A DNA stretch of 64,000 nt from Paenibacillus physcomitrellae (GTDB lineage: Bacteria > Bacillota > Bacilli > Paenibacillales > Paenibacillaceae): contig NZ_CP022584.1 of the NCBI RefSeq assembly GCF_002240225.1, positions 992,001-1,056,000 of the forward strand, in the 5' to 3' direction. Position 1 is the stretch's first letter. Every line of letters starts with the position of its first letter. A program made the position numbers and the translations under genes. This document shows, one piece after another, positions 6,526-15,868 of this stretch. The notes beneath the pieces are model-generated. The model saw only the letters and a list, made by a program, of their open reading frames with translations, was not told the DNA's origin and did no database searches.

Positions 6526-8850
6526 TTATCGCACTACATTGAATTCGGCGGAAAGCGTATCGGTTTGACTGCCTCCTACCCTGACTTCGACCCGGCACGG
6601 TTCAGCCATAAATTTCATTTGCCGGTTCCATACGGCCAGCTCTTCGAACCCAAGCGCCAGCTGGACAAGCTGCTCTTCGCCGGGAAGCAGGCTGATCTTG
6701 CGGAATCCCTTCAGCTCCGCATACCGGCGGGTGATGCCCGATTCGCTCGCCTGAATGTACAGCTGAACGGTTTCCGCGCCGCTGACAGAGCCGGTGTTTT
6801 TCATTTTGACGCTGATCTTGACTGTCCCGCCCTCCGCCAGCTCAGCCGAAGTCATGGCCGTTTGTGAAAGGGACAGGTTGCTGTAGGCAAAACTTGTATA
6901 GCTGAGTCCGTATCCGAACGGATACAGCGGTGCCGAGGGCTGGTCCACATAGTTGCGAAGCCGGTGGGTCGCTTTCTGGTTGTAGTAAACCGGCAGCTGC
7001 GCGGCGGAGCGCGGCAGCGAAGCCGGCAGTTTGCCGCTCGGGTTCACCTGGCCGAACAGGATTTCCCCGATAGCGAGCCCGCCTTCCATGCCGGGATACC
7101 AGGCACAAAGCAGGGCGTCCGCAAGCGGCTCCAGGTCGGTCAGCTCCAGCGGGCGGCCTTGGATCAGGACCGCGACGACCGGCGTTCCGGTCGCGGCCAC
7201 CGCTTCCGCGAGCTGCTGCTGAAGGCCGCCCGGACGCAGGTCGGCCAGATCAACGCCTTCGCCGCAGTCCATTTCGGATGGACTGCCTTCGGAAATGACG
7301 GCTTCCCCGTTGCCGTCAAAGTCGCCGCCGAACTGGCGGGCGCTGCTGCCGCCCAGCACCAGCACGGCGACATCCGCTCCCGCGGCGAGCTCCACCGCCG
7401 CGGCCAGGCCGGCATCCGACGTATCGCGGATGCCGCAGCCCATCGCGTGCTCGACCACCACGCCGGCGGGTGCCGCCTGGCGGATGCCCTCGAGCACGGT
7501 GTAGCCCCGTCCCTTGCGCTGCACGCTCGTATAATCGCCAAGCTGATTATACAGCCGGTCCGCGTTGGGACCGATAACGGCGATGCGCCGCTGCTTATCT
7601 GCCTTCAAAGGCAGGATGGCTTCCTCGTTCTTCAGCAGGACGACCGATTCCCGGGCCACCTGCAGGTTGAGCTCGCGCATATCGTCGCTACCGACCACGG
7701 AAGCCGGACGCTGCTCGTCGGCATAAGGGCTGTCGAACAGGCCCAGCCGGAACTTGAGCGTCAGCACGCGGGCGACCGCCCGGTCTATGTACGCCTCGGA
7801 GACCAGCCCCTGATCGACCGCTTCCTCCAGCGTCGTAAAAGACTTGTCCCAAAGGCTCAAATCCACGCCCGCCGACAAAGCCAGCGCTCCAGCCCCTTCG
7901 TGGCTGCCGGTTAAGGCCAGCAGGCGGTCAACCGCCTGGCCGTCCGCCATGACAATGCCGTCAAATCCCCATTCTTCCCGCAAAATGCCGGTCAGCAGCT
8001 TGTCGTTCGCATGGCAAGGCACGCCGTCGATTTCGTTATAAGCGGCCATAAAGCCGGCCGCTCCGGCTGCGGCGCCCGCTTTGGCTGCCGGCAAATGGAT
8101 TTCGCGCAGCTCGCGTTCGCCGATTTCCGCCGGTCCGGCGTTTCGGCCGCCCTGACCCGCTCCCTGCGCGCACAGATGCTTCAGCACGACCGCAATCCGG
8201 TCCTGTCCTGCCAGTTCCTCTGCGGGTCCACCCTGCATGCCGCGCACGGCCGCCGCCGCAAAGGCGGCTGCCAAATAAGGGTCCTCGCTGTAGCATTCCT
8301 CGGAACGCCCCCAGCGCGGGTCGTGGAGAATATCCAGCGCGGACACAAGTCCGATATGCGCGCCGCGGCTGCGGATCTCGGCCGCTACCCCTTCGTATGC
8401 CCGCTCGAGCAGCTCCGGGTTCCAGGTCGAGCCCGCGCCCAAATTCACCGGCAGCATCGTCCCGTCCAGCGCCTGATGGCCGTGCGGGGATTCCTCGGCC
8501 AGCAGCACCGGAATGCCCAGGCGCGAATGCTCGATTACGTAACGCTGGATTTGATTGGCCGCTGCCGCGCTTTTCTCAGCGGTAATGCCGTTCGAATAAT
8601 CTACCCCGGACCAAGGGTCACTGCGGAACAGGCCATATAAAGCGCCCATGCCGCCATAAGCGGCCACTTCTTGTTCAAAAGCCTCCGTGATCCGGATTTT
8701 CCCATCCTCCATCTTGTAAGCATCCCAGCCATACATCCGCTGGTTCAGCTGTCCGACCTTTTCCTTTAACGTCATCCGGGGCAGCAGGTCCTGTACCCGC
8801 TCCTCTGCCGGAAGTCCGGCCTGTTTGTATTTCTCCACCTTCCGCTTCAC
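6526..8850 (-). CDS. Glycoside hydrolase family 3 protein (beta-glucosidase type)
   Basis: A 774-residue GH3 enzyme that removes terminal non-reducing sugars from beta-linked oligosaccharides. The N-terminal TIM barrel contains LPRMTLKEKVGQLNQ, RWGR (189-192), KHL (224-226), and the nucleophile region GIVMADGQAVDRLL with Asp303. The alpha/beta sandwich follows (KADKQRRIAVIGPNAD), and a C-terminal fibronectin III-like domain ends the protein. No signal peptide, so it acts in the cytoplasm on imported sugars. The start is a GTG that overlaps the response regulator stop (GTGA), so translation is coupled; a second in-frame GTG lies at 8838. Substrate could be a beta-glucoside, xyloside or similar. 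Confidence 0.88.
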   Translation of the reverse strand: MKRKVEKYKQAGLPAEERVQDLLPRMTLKEKVGQLNQRMYGWDAYKMEDGKIRITEAFEQEVAAYGGMGALYGLFRSDPWSGVDYSNGITAEKSAAAANQIQRYVIEHSRLGIPVLLAEESPHGHQALDGTMLPVNLGAGSTWNPELLERAYEGVAAEIRSRGAHIGLVSALDILHDPRWGRSEECYSEDPYLAAAFAAAAVRGMQGGPAEELAGQDRIAVVLKHLCAQGAGQGGRNAGPAEIGERELREIHLPAAKAGAAAGAAGFMAAYNEIDGVPCHANDKLLTGILREEWGFDGIVMADGQAVDRLLALTGSHEGAGALALSAGVDLSLWDKSFTTLEEAVDQGLVSEAYIDRAVARVLTLKFRLGLFDSPYADEQRPASVVGSDDMRELNLQVARESVVLLKNEEAILPLKADKQRRIAVIGPNADRLYNQLGDYTSVQRKGRGYTVLEGIRQAAPAGVVVEHAMGCGIRDTSDAGLAAAVELAAGADVAVLVLGGSSARQFGGDFDGNGEAVISEGSPSEMDCGEGVDLADLRPGGLQQQLAEAVAATGTPVVAVLIQGRPLELTDLEPLADALLCAWYPGMEGGLAIGEILFGQVNPSGKLPASLPRSAAQLPVYYNQKATHRLRNYVDQPSAPLYPFGYGLSYTSFAYSNLSLSQTAMTSAELAEGGTVKISVKMKNTGSVSGAETVQLYIQASESGITRRYAELKGFRKISLLPGEEQLVQLALGFEELAVWNRQMKFMAEPCRVEVRVGGSQTDTLSAEFNVVR

Positions 8851-10433
8851 TCCTTATCGGTTGTACTTGCCCGAAGTCCCCTGTATTCCTTCGGCGTCAT
8901 GCCCGTAAACGACTTGAAGACCGAAACAAAATATTTGTATTCCTTGTAGCCGACCTGATCGGCAATCTCGAACACTTTATCATGGGTGGTTGCCAGCAGC
9001 GTTTTCGCCTGCTCAATACGCAGCTCATTCATGTATTCCGTAAACCCTTTGCCCGTGCTCTGCTTAAAAATATAACTGAAATAACTCGGCGTAATTTTCA
9101 GCCAGGCCGCCACCTCCGAAGCCTTGAGATCGCTCCGGTACTGCTCCTCGATATATCGTTTCGCTTTCTCGATGATCCAATAAGAACGGTCTATACCGCT
9201 CCGGTCAATCAGCGCAAGCAGCTCCGCCATATCCCGGTTCACCGCTTCCTCCAGCGCAAGGTAGGAATTATAGAGGTTCAGGTCTGGCAGAGGCCGGCTG
9301 CTTTCAAGCCCGGTCATGCTGCTTTTTCTGAGCCGCTGTCGAAGCAGCGCGAACAGCTCCTCGCAGGAGGTGAGGACTTCCTGAAGCAGGTAAGCTTCCT
9401 GCTTAAAGAAGCGAAACAGCTGCGCAACCTGTGCCCTTAATTCCTGCTCGTCCTGCTTGAACAAAGCGGCGACCAGGTTTTGCACGCTTGCCGATACATC
9501 CAGGGCTTCCGGCCGACGAAGATTCTGCCATTTGGTTTCGTACGCTGCATTTAGCACCGGTTCCTGCTCCAGGACGTAATATTTGAGTCTCGATGCCGCT
9601 TCCGTACAGTGTTCAGCCGTTTCTCCCAGATTCTTGTAAGGCTTGGAGAGCCCGCAGTAGAACTGCGGCTGCCCGGATGGCAGCAAAGCGCCATGCCGCA
9701 GCAGGCGCTCCCACTCTTCCTCTTCCAGCAGCCGGTCCGATACGGCCAGGGTGATCAGCATATTTTCATGGTCAAAGATCGAGAAAGGACGGATCTCAGA
9801 AGAACTCAACCGCCGGTGCAGCATCTGCATCCACTGCTCCTGGATTTGTTCGAACTGATCCAGCTCAAGTTCTTCATAAAGTTCGTGGAAGCAGGCCAGC
9901 TGGCTGGCCAGAATCCGGAACTCGGCGCCATGCAGCGGCGGGGGTGACATTTTCCCGTATGCGATGCCGCTGCGGGCCATATTGGCCAGCCAAAGCTTGA
10001 CCTCCCGAGTTCCATCTTCTTTTTCACTGCGCCGGATGTCTTCTACTACCTTCTGCACAACTTTGGTCAATTCCTCCACTTCCACGGGTTTCAGCAAATA
10101 ATCGTGCACACCGATGCGCATCGCTTGGCGGGCGTAACCAAAATCCTCATATCCGCTAATGATGACCATTTTCGTCGCTGGATAACGCTGCTTAAGCTGC
10201 TCGGCCAGTTCCAAACCGTCCATGCCGTCCATCCGGATGTCCGACAGCAGAAAATCGGCCGGCTGCTCGGCCATTTTATGAAGCGCCTCTTCTCCGTCAT
10301 AGGCTTCACCGATAACTTCGACGCCCAGTTCCTCCCAATCGATCGTGCAGCGCAGCCCTTTGCAAATGATCGGCTCGTCGTCCACGATCAGCATTTTGAT
10401 CCGCCGCTGCCCTGCTGCTTCCTCTCTGCCCAT
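8847..10433 (-). CDS. Response regulator, AraC family (YesN type)
   Basis: A 528-residue two-component regulator. The receiver domain (about 12-130) has MLIVDDEP, the phospho-acceptor Asp65 in LLSDIRMDG and the lysine in DYLLKPVE. A middle region of about 250 residues has no clear family. The C-terminal AraC-type double HTH (about 425-520) includes VAAWLKITPSYFSYIFKQ and VGYKEYKYFVSVFKSFTG. It follows the sensor kinase by 12 bases and overlaps the GH3 gene. In this arrangement such regulators switch on the adjacent ABC transporter when sugar is present; that role is inferred from context. Confidence 0.9.
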   Translation of the reverse strand: MGREEAAGQRRIKMLIVDDEPIICKGLRCTIDWEELGVEVIGEAYDGEEALHKMAEQPADFLLSDIRMDGMDGLELAEQLKQRYPATKMVIISGYEDFGYARQAMRIGVHDYLLKPVEVEELTKVVQKVVEDIRRSEKEDGTREVKLWLANMARSGIAYGKMSPPPLHGAEFRILASQLACFHELYEELELDQFEQIQEQWMQMLHRRLSSSEIRPFSIFDHENMLITLAVSDRLLEEEEWERLLRHGALLPSGQPQFYCGLSKPYKNLGETAEHCTEAASRLKYYVLEQEPVLNAAYETKWQNLRRPEALDVSASVQNLVAALFKQDEQELRAQVAQLFRFFKQEAYLLQEVLTSCEELFALLRQRLRKSSMTGLESSRPLPDLNLYNSYLALEEAVNRDMAELLALIDRSGIDRSYWIIEKAKRYIEEQYRSDLKASEVAAWLKITPSYFSYIFKQSTGKGFTEYMNELRIEQAKTLLATTHDKVFEIADQVGYKEYKYFVSVFKSFTGMTPKEYRGLRASTTDKE

Positions 10434-10445
10434 GAGATGCTCCCC

Positions 10446-12233
10446 CTAACCTACCAGCTCCGGCCCGGGAAGTCTTAAACGGATTCCGGTGCCTTCAGCC
10501 GAATTATGAATGATCTCCAAACCGTATTGCTGCCCGAAAAAGATCGTCACCCGCTCATGGATATTCAGCAGCGCTCCGATCCGGCCTATGGAACGGTTCA
10601 GACGCCTGCTGGATAGTGCCTCGCTGATTTCACGTTCCCGTTCCGGGGGCATGCCTTTCCCATTGTCCGTCACATCGATCCAGATTTCGCCACCCGATCT
10701 GTAACCGATCACTTCAATCAGGCTGACAGGTTTCTTCTTGTCCATACCGTGTTTGATGAAATTCTCCACCAGCGGCTGAATTGAAGCTTTTAAAGCAGGC
10801 GTGTCTTCAATGCCCGGCTCCAAATACAGCTTATACGTCAGCTTATCGCCCAAACGATACTGCTGAAGATACAAATAAGCTTGGGCGAACTCTATTTCTT
10901 TGGCGAGCGTAGTCTGATAGTTTTTGTTGCCGGCGCTGGAACGGAAAAACTTCGACAGCATCTCGATCAGACGGCTCGATTTATCCGCATTCTCCAGCCT
11001 GGCCGTCCAGCGGATCATATCCAGCGTATTATAGAGAAAATGCGGGTCCATCTGGTTCTGCATCAGCTTGAGTTCGGTTTCCCGCTCCCTCAGCTCCAGC
11101 TTGTATTTATGCTCGATCAGCTCTTCAATGGTCATGACCATTTCGTTGAATTTTCGGTTGAGCTCGGCAATTTCATCCTTTGAATCCACAGGAACCCTGG
11201 CGCTGAAATCACCGCCGGCTACCCGGCCCGTTTGTTTCTTCAGCCGCAGAATTGGCCGGATAATCGTCAGATTAAATCCGAATAAAGCAACTAAAGCGAG
11301 CAGCAGGATTGCCGTCAGAATAAACAGCATAATGACCTGAACCCCGCGCAGCTGCTCGGAAATGTTCGTCTCGGAAATCATCGTGATGATTTTCCAATCT
11401 GTATTCTCCATTTGGTTATACAAGGTCAGATAACGTTTGCCCTGCACCTTGTAGCTGAGAAAAGCGTCTTTGCTCGCCGCAAGCTTCTTCAGCAGCATTT
11501 CGTCCGGGACATATCCGCCCGGCATTTGGACCTTGGACGATAAAATCAGGTTGCCTTCCGGTCCGACGATAAACACGCCCCCCGCCTCGGCTTCCAGAAC
11601 GCCTTTCTCCAGCTGGGACACAATGCTGGCTTCGTCAAGGCGGATGGTCAGCATCCCCAGCGGCTCCGTAATCTTGATAAAAGAATTTAAGATGCGGATC
11701 ATCGAAAGCACCCGCACCTGACCGTTCCAGGAGCTTGCCAGGGTATGGCCTTCGCTCCAGAAGATGCCTCCCCTCCGCTGCCTGGCTTCTGCCTCCCATC
11801 GGCTTTCATCGCCGGTAAACGGCTCGCCCATCCGAATCTCGTTCCCGTTGTATCCCGTAATTTCGATAGATCGAATATAACTTTTGGACATCAGCTGGAA
11901 GGTAAGAAAATTTTCGATATTATTTTTGAGATCGCTTTTGAGGTCATTATCAAGAGGAGGACTGCTCCTTAAGTAACTTCGCATATCCGGACTTAAAATG
12001 AGATAGTCGGCGATGTCCTCGACCATCTTCGTTTGCTCCGACAGCTGGCTGGTTACATTGTCCAGATTACGGCGCGTGGAATTGATAAACTGCTCACGCA
12101 GCACCTTATTGTATTTGTACTGCACAACAACGCCTACCCCGATCGTCGGCAAAATGACGAACAGCAGGAAGATGACCAGCGCTTTGCGCTTTAAACTTAA
12201 ACTGCCGAGGCGCCTGATATAGCTAGTCTTCAT
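10446..12233 (-). CDS. Sensor histidine kinase (YesM type)
   Basis: A 595-residue membrane kinase. A transmembrane helix (about 18-38) is followed by a 260-residue extracellular sensor region, a second helix (about 299-323), a HAMP linker (about 320-375), and the His_kinase domain with MQNQMDPHFLYNTLDMIRW, where His398 is the likely phosphorylation site. The ATPase part carries NFIKHGMDKK and DNGKGMP. AAAGGAG lies 7 bases before the ATG. It pairs with the AraC-type regulator directly downstream and lies in the sugar ABC operon. Confidence 0.92.
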   Translation of the reverse strand: MKTSYIRRLGSLSLKRKALVIFLLFVILPTIGVGVVVQYKYNKVLREQFINSTRRNLDNVTSQLSEQTKMVEDIADYLILSPDMRSYLRSSPPLDNDLKSDLKNNIENFLTFQLMSKSYIRSIEITGYNGNEIRMGEPFTGDESRWEAEARQRRGGIFWSEGHTLASSWNGQVRVLSMIRILNSFIKITEPLGMLTIRLDEASIVSQLEKGVLEAEAGGVFIVGPEGNLILSSKVQMPGGYVPDEMLLKKLAASKDAFLSYKVQGKRYLTLYNQMENTDWKIITMISETNISEQLRGVQVIMLFILTAILLLALVALFGFNLTIIRPILRLKKQTGRVAGGDFSARVPVDSKDEIAELNRKFNEMVMTIEELIEHKYKLELRERETELKLMQNQMDPHFLYNTLDMIRWTARLENADKSSRLIEMLSKFFRSSAGNKNYQTTLAKEIEFAQAYLYLQQYRLGDKLTYKLYLEPGIEDTPALKASIQPLVENFIKHGMDKKKPVSLIEVIGYRSGGEIWIDVTDNGKGMPPEREREISEALSSRRLNRSIGRIGALLNIHERVTIFFGQQYGLEIIHNSAEGTGIRLRLPGPELVG

Positions 12234-12276
12234 GCCATCTCTCCTTTGCTGTCGGGGTAGGTTTGCCGGAGCCGGA

Positions 12277-13107
12277 TCAGCCTTTCACCGCACCTGCCGT
12301 CATGCCGGTAACCAGCTGCTTCTGCAGCAGCAGATAGAAAACAATAATAGGAATCAGCGCGATGGTCAGCGCGGACATCTGCAGCGTATAGCTGGCCGTT
12401 TCAATGCCGACGAAGTTGGCCAGGCCAAGCGGCAGCGTCTTCAGCGCATTGGATGTAATCAAGACGAGCGCGAATAAATATTCGTTCCAGTTATAGATAA
12501 AGTTCAATATAACCACAGTTGCCATCGCCGGACGGGTGATCGGCAGAATGATGGACCAGAAGATCCGGAAAATGCCGGCTCCGTCCATGATGCCCGATTC
12601 CTCCAGGTCTTTCGGGAAACCCCGCATGAAACCTTCCAGAATAAACACCGTCAAAGACAGGTGGAATGCCGTATAAGGTAAAATGAGCGACAGATACGTA
12701 TCGATCAGGCTCAGCTTTTGCATAATCAGAAAGATCGGAATCAGCGTGGCATGAATGGGAACCAGCATACCAAGCAGAAACAAGCTGTAAGTCAATCCGC
12801 GCAGCTTAAACGAGAAGCGGGCAAGGAAATAGGCGGCCAGCGATCCAAGCAGCACGGTCACGATCAGCGAGACAAAAGTGATCAAAAGGCTGTTCAAGAA
12901 ATAAACGTTCATATTGGCAATTCTCCACGCTTCCGCGTAATTCGAGAAATGCAGTCCAGTCGGCATCGAAAACGGATCGGCCGAATACTCTTGCTCCGAT
13001 TTAAACGAATTGATAACCATCCAAAAAATAGGGATTATATTCATGATAGCGAACAGGCTTAAAAAAGTGTATGCGAATATCTGGAATACCGGAGACTTTT
13101 TCTTCAT
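12277..13107 (-). CDS. Carbohydrate ABC transporter permease (MalG/AraQ type)
   Basis: Inner-membrane permease of 276 residues with six predicted helices, starting with IFAYTFLSLFAIMNIIPIFW. The EAA loop that contacts the ATPase is seen as EESGIMDGAGIFRIFWSIIL. The C-terminus TAGAVKG is typical of this subfamily. It forms the second half of the channel with the permease encoded 22 bases upstream. No ATP-binding gene exists in this locus, so a shared MsmX-type ATPase elsewhere probably powers it. Confidence 0.92.
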   Translation of the reverse strand: MKKKSPVFQIFAYTFLSLFAIMNIIPIFWMVINSFKSEQEYSADPFSMPTGLHFSNYAEAWRIANMNVYFLNSLLITFVSLIVTVLLGSLAAYFLARFSFKLRGLTYSLFLLGMLVPIHATLIPIFLIMQKLSLIDTYLSLILPYTAFHLSLTVFILEGFMRGFPKDLEESGIMDGAGIFRIFWSIILPITRPAMATVVILNFIYNWNEYLFALVLITSNALKTLPLGLANFVGIETASYTLQMSALTIALIPIIVFYLLLQKQLVTGMTAGAVKG

Positions 13108-13129
13108 TTGCGTATTCCTCCTTCCCTTC

Positions 13130-14002
13130 TTAATCTTTCTCCCGGGTAACCCGGTTCACGATGGAGATGACGATCAGGCTGAACAGCAGAATCAGGATCG
13201 AAGCTGCACTGCCGTAACCATAGCGCAGGTTCATGAAGGCGCTGTTGTACATATAAATCGTCATGACTTCCGTCTGGTGAGCCGGTCCGCCGCCCGTCAG
13301 CACCTGAATGAGGTCAAATACCCGGAACGAGTTGCTTATGCTGTAGACGATAGTGACCATCAATGTGCTGCGGAGCATGGGAATCGTGATAAACCGCGTC
13401 TTTTTAAATCCGGTCGCCCCGTCCAGTTCGGCGGCTTCGTTCACCTCATCCGGAATGTTCTGCAAAGCGGCCAGGAACATGACCATGTATAAACCGCAGT
13501 TTTGCCAGATATAAGCGACGCTGATGGACAACATCGACCATTTGGAATCGCTCAGCCAGTTCTGCTGCCAGCTTTCAAGCCCGAAAAAGCCTAACAAGTT
13601 GTTGAGCAGGCCGTATTCGGTGTTGTAGACCATACCAAAAATCAGCGATACCATAACCGATGAAATGACGACCGGCATAAATCCTACGGTCCGGAAGAAA
13701 CCGGAGCCTTTCATTCCGCGGTTCAGCAGCAGCGCCATCAGCAGTCCAATGGGAATTTGTCCGATCAGGCCGGTGACCATAATGATGACGTTGTTCTTAA
13801 CCGAAAGCCAAAATGTGTCGTCCTGCAGCATCTGGACGTAATTGTCCAGTCCGATAAATTTCATGGAACCAATACCGTTCCAGTTCATGAGCGAATAATA
13901 AAGCGAGATGCCGATCGGCACGATCGCGATGCCTAGATAGATCACCAGTGCGGGGAACAAGCCGATAAAGATGGCGAATCTGCTTCGTTTCAAGGTTTGC
14001 AT
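13130..14002 (-). CDS. Sugar ABC transporter permease (MalF/UgpA type)
   Basis: A 290-residue membrane protein with six predicted helices. It begins with RFAIFIGLFPALVIYLGIAI and has the EAA motif NEAAELDGATGFKKTRFITI. It pairs with the MalG-type permease downstream to form the translocation channel for the sugar delivered by the upstream binding lipoprotein. AAAGGAG precedes the ATG. A very stable hairpin separates it from the binding-protein gene, which probably lowers permease expression relative to binding protein. Confidence 0.92.
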   Translation of the reverse strand: MQTLKRSRFAIFIGLFPALVIYLGIAIVPIGISLYYSLMNWNGIGSMKFIGLDNYVQMLQDDTFWLSVKNNVIIMVTGLIGQIPIGLLMALLLNRGMKGSGFFRTVGFMPVVISSVMVSLIFGMVYNTEYGLLNNLLGFFGLESWQQNWLSDSKWSMLSISVAYIWQNCGLYMVMFLAALQNIPDEVNEAAELDGATGFKKTRFITIPMLRSTLMVTIVYSISNSFRVFDLIQVLTGGGPAHQTEVMTIYMYNSAFMNLRYGYGSAASILILLFSLIVISIVNRVTREKD

Positions 14003-14035
14003 GAGCCGTTCTCCTTTCGGTCAGCCCTTGGCTTT

Positions 14036-14074
14036 GATACAAAGAAAACCCGGCAGCCGGGTTTTCTTTGTATC
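14036..14074 (-). repeat. Perfect 19-bp inverted repeat between binding protein and permease genes
   Basis: The arms 14036-14054 and 14056-14074 are exact reverse complements with a single central base. They lie 29 bases after the binding-protein stop. The position and the C+G core flanked by A/T suggest an RNA hairpin that protects the upstream mRNA from decay or causes partial termination. Confidence 0.85.
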
Positions 14075-14103
14075 GGTTCAAGCCTGTTCAACTGAGCCTT
14101 AAC

Positions 14104-15423
14104 TTAATTAGTGATATTGTCCATTGCTTTCTGCGCATCCGCAGCGACTTCTTCCGGTGTACCGTGTCCTACGGTCAAGGCCTGAAGGCCGTTTTGGATG
14201 ACGTCCACCACCTGGGTTGGAATAAGGCTGTCGAAGACGGGAGCCGTTCCGTTGCCGGTCAGCTCAAGCATCTCTTTCAGGTAAGGGCTTGCGTCCTCCG
14301 GAATGTCCACTTTGGCCGGAACCACTACACCGTTGCTGATCAAAGCTTTATACAGATCTTCGCTTACGAAATATTTAAGGAATTCTTCGGCTGCCGCTTT
14401 CTTCTTCTCATCGAGACCACTCTTGATCGCGATGCCGTATTGCACGACGCCGGCGCTTTTCTTCGGATCTCCTTTGCCGCCGTTCACGCTCGGGAACAGA
14501 GCAATACCGAACTTGTCACCGTTTTCGTTGTTGATCCGAATCCGGGCATCAACCGTCGAAGAGGAAATGTGCATGGCAGCTTTGCCTTGAATCATATAAT
14601 CCTGTCCTTGTACGGAATCCATATTGTTGGCATCCACGTTAAACGCGCCCAGCTTCGACAGTTCGTCGATGACGCCAATCGCTTTCACGAATTCCGGATC
14701 GGTGAATTTCGCTTCCTTGTTCAAGACTTTTTGCAGGAAATCACTGCCTGTAAAGCGGTCGCCGATAATCGACAGGTAGGAGGACTGCAGCGGCCACTGC
14801 TCTTTGTTGCCGAGGGCAATCGGCGTAATGTTAGCCGCCTTCAGCTTTTTGATCAGGTCAATGAATTCATCGTAGGTTTTAGGAAACTCGTTATAGCCGA
14901 CTTGGGCGAGAAGCTCCTTGTTGTAATAAACAATGTCTACAAAAGTTTGTTTGGTCGGAACGGCATATTGCTTGCCATTCACGTTAAAGCCTTCCAGCGC
15001 TGCTTCCGGCAGAATCGAATTCCAGTTGTCCATCAGATCGTCGATCGGCTCAAGCAAATTCCCGTCGATGAGCGGATCCATTTCCGCTCCCGGCCAAACA
15101 ACGCTAATGTCAGCCAGGTTGTTGGCTGCAGCCAAGGTGCGAAGCTTCGTTTTGTATTGAGCGGAAGGAACTTCATCCGTTTTGATCGTAATGTTCGGAT
15201 GATCCTTCTCAAAGTCAGCAATCCGCGCTTTGTATACATCATTGTCGATGTTCGGCGTCGTCCACGGATGCATCATTGTCAGCGTGACTTTATCGCCGTC
15301 ACCTGATCCAGAAGCGCCGTTCCCGCTTCCCGAACTGTTGTTGCCGCATGCGGCGGTGAATAAGGCAAGCAGGCCAACCAGACTTAAAAGAGCTACTTTT
15401 TTGCTTATCTTTCTGTTTTTCAT
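14104..15423 (-). CDS. Extracellular sugar-binding lipoprotein of ABC transporter
   Basis: A 439-residue family 1 solute-binding protein. The signal peptide has a basic N-terminus (KNRKISKKV), a hydrophobic stretch and the lipobox LFTAAC, so Cys26 is the lipidated residue; a Ser/Gly-rich linker follows. It captures an oligosaccharide outside the membrane and passes it to the two permeases encoded next. GAGGG lies 7 bases before the ATG. It is the first gene of the apparent operon SBP, permease, permease, kinase, regulator, GH3; the promoter region upstream carries cre-like sites, consistent with carbon catabolite control. Confidence 0.92.
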   Translation of the reverse strand: MKNRKISKKVALLSLVGLLALFTAACGNNSSGSGNGASGSGDGDKVTLTMMHPWTTPNIDNDVYKARIADFEKDHPNITIKTDEVPSAQYKTKLRTLAAANNLADISVVWPGAEMDPLIDGNLLEPIDDLMDNWNSILPEAALEGFNVNGKQYAVPTKQTFVDIVYYNKELLAQVGYNEFPKTYDEFIDLIKKLKAANITPIALGNKEQWPLQSSYLSIIGDRFTGSDFLQKVLNKEAKFTDPEFVKAIGVIDELSKLGAFNVDANNMDSVQGQDYMIQGKAAMHISSSTVDARIRINNENGDKFGIALFPSVNGGKGDPKKSAGVVQYGIAIKSGLDEKKKAAAEEFLKYFVSEDLYKALISNGVVVPAKVDIPEDASPYLKEMLELTGNGTAPVFDSLIPTQVVDVIQNGLQALTVGHGTPEEVAADAQKAMDNITN

Positions 15424-15678
15424 CTTGCAACCCTCTTTCCTAAAGTTTTATCGTTGCCTTTCCTTTCCTGCTCCAGATCTCTTTGCTGTTTCGTTACAAG
15501 CTTTCGATCTGTTGGTTCAATTATAGAAGGTATCCCCGTTAGGCTATATCCCACAAATGTTAGATTATATCCGTAATTCTTCAGCTGATTTGCCAAAATC
15601 GCTCTTTTTTCAAAGGAAAACAAATTTTTAAGTAATTAATCATAACATACAATGTAATAAATTTAGTATTAAAAATAT

Positions 15679-15693
15679 AGTAAGCGGTTGCAT
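15679..15693 (-). promoter_or_regulatory. CcpA-binding (cre) site candidate
   Basis: On the minus strand this is ATGCAACCGCTTACT, which fits the relaxed cre consensus WTGNAANCGNWNNCW at all 15 positions. A second copy on the plus strand at 15718-15732 (TTGCAAGCGGTTATT) fits 14 of 15. The sites lie some 60-100 bases before the likely -10 of the ABC operon. Confidence 0.6.
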
Positions 15694-15701
15694 TGTTTGT
15701 T

Positions 15702-15736
15702 ATTTAATAACCGCTTGTTGCAAGCGGTTATTAAAT
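15702..15736. repeat. Perfect 16-bp inverted repeat, operator candidate
   Basis: ATTTAATAACCGCTTG and its exact reverse complement, separated by TTG. No T-run follows on either strand, so it is more likely a protein-binding site than a terminator. The core AACCGCTT is shared with the cre candidate 10 bases away, so LacI/GalR-type or CcpA binding is plausible. Confidence 0.65.
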
Positions 15737-15868
15737 GTAACACCGACGCTTAGGGAAGGAGGCCGGACTTGACTTGGCTATGCTTAGCTAAGCCAAGCCT
15801 TTCCTCTCTTTTTCAGATGCTCCATAATATAGGTTTTCAATATCCGGACTGTCTTTATACTTTCTTCT

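Larger units (their letters stand above)
15424..15868. other. Regulatory gap upstream of the sugar ABC operon
   Basis: 445 bases without a supported gene, A+T-rich in the middle. It holds a full cre match (15679-15693), a 35-base inverted repeat (15702-15736), and on the minus strand a -10-like TATGAT near 15620, which would give a leader of roughly 190 bases. A short minus-strand open frame (15420-15623) has no coding features. No obvious U-rich terminator for the GH130 gene is seen. Confidence 0.6.

Noticed and set aside
14068..15306. Long plus-strand open frames opposite real genes (this one, and others such as 6964-7914 and 15890-17008)
   Set aside because: They are antisense shadows of well-supported genes with strong motifs and ribosome binding sites.
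15420..15623. A 67-residue minus-strand frame ending at the binding-protein start
   Set aside because: It lies in the A+T-rich leader, lacks a ribosome binding site and domain-like composition, and overlaps the start only by chance.
15702..15736. Terminator of the GH130 gene
   Set aside because: The stem is perfect but no T-run follows on the minus strand.
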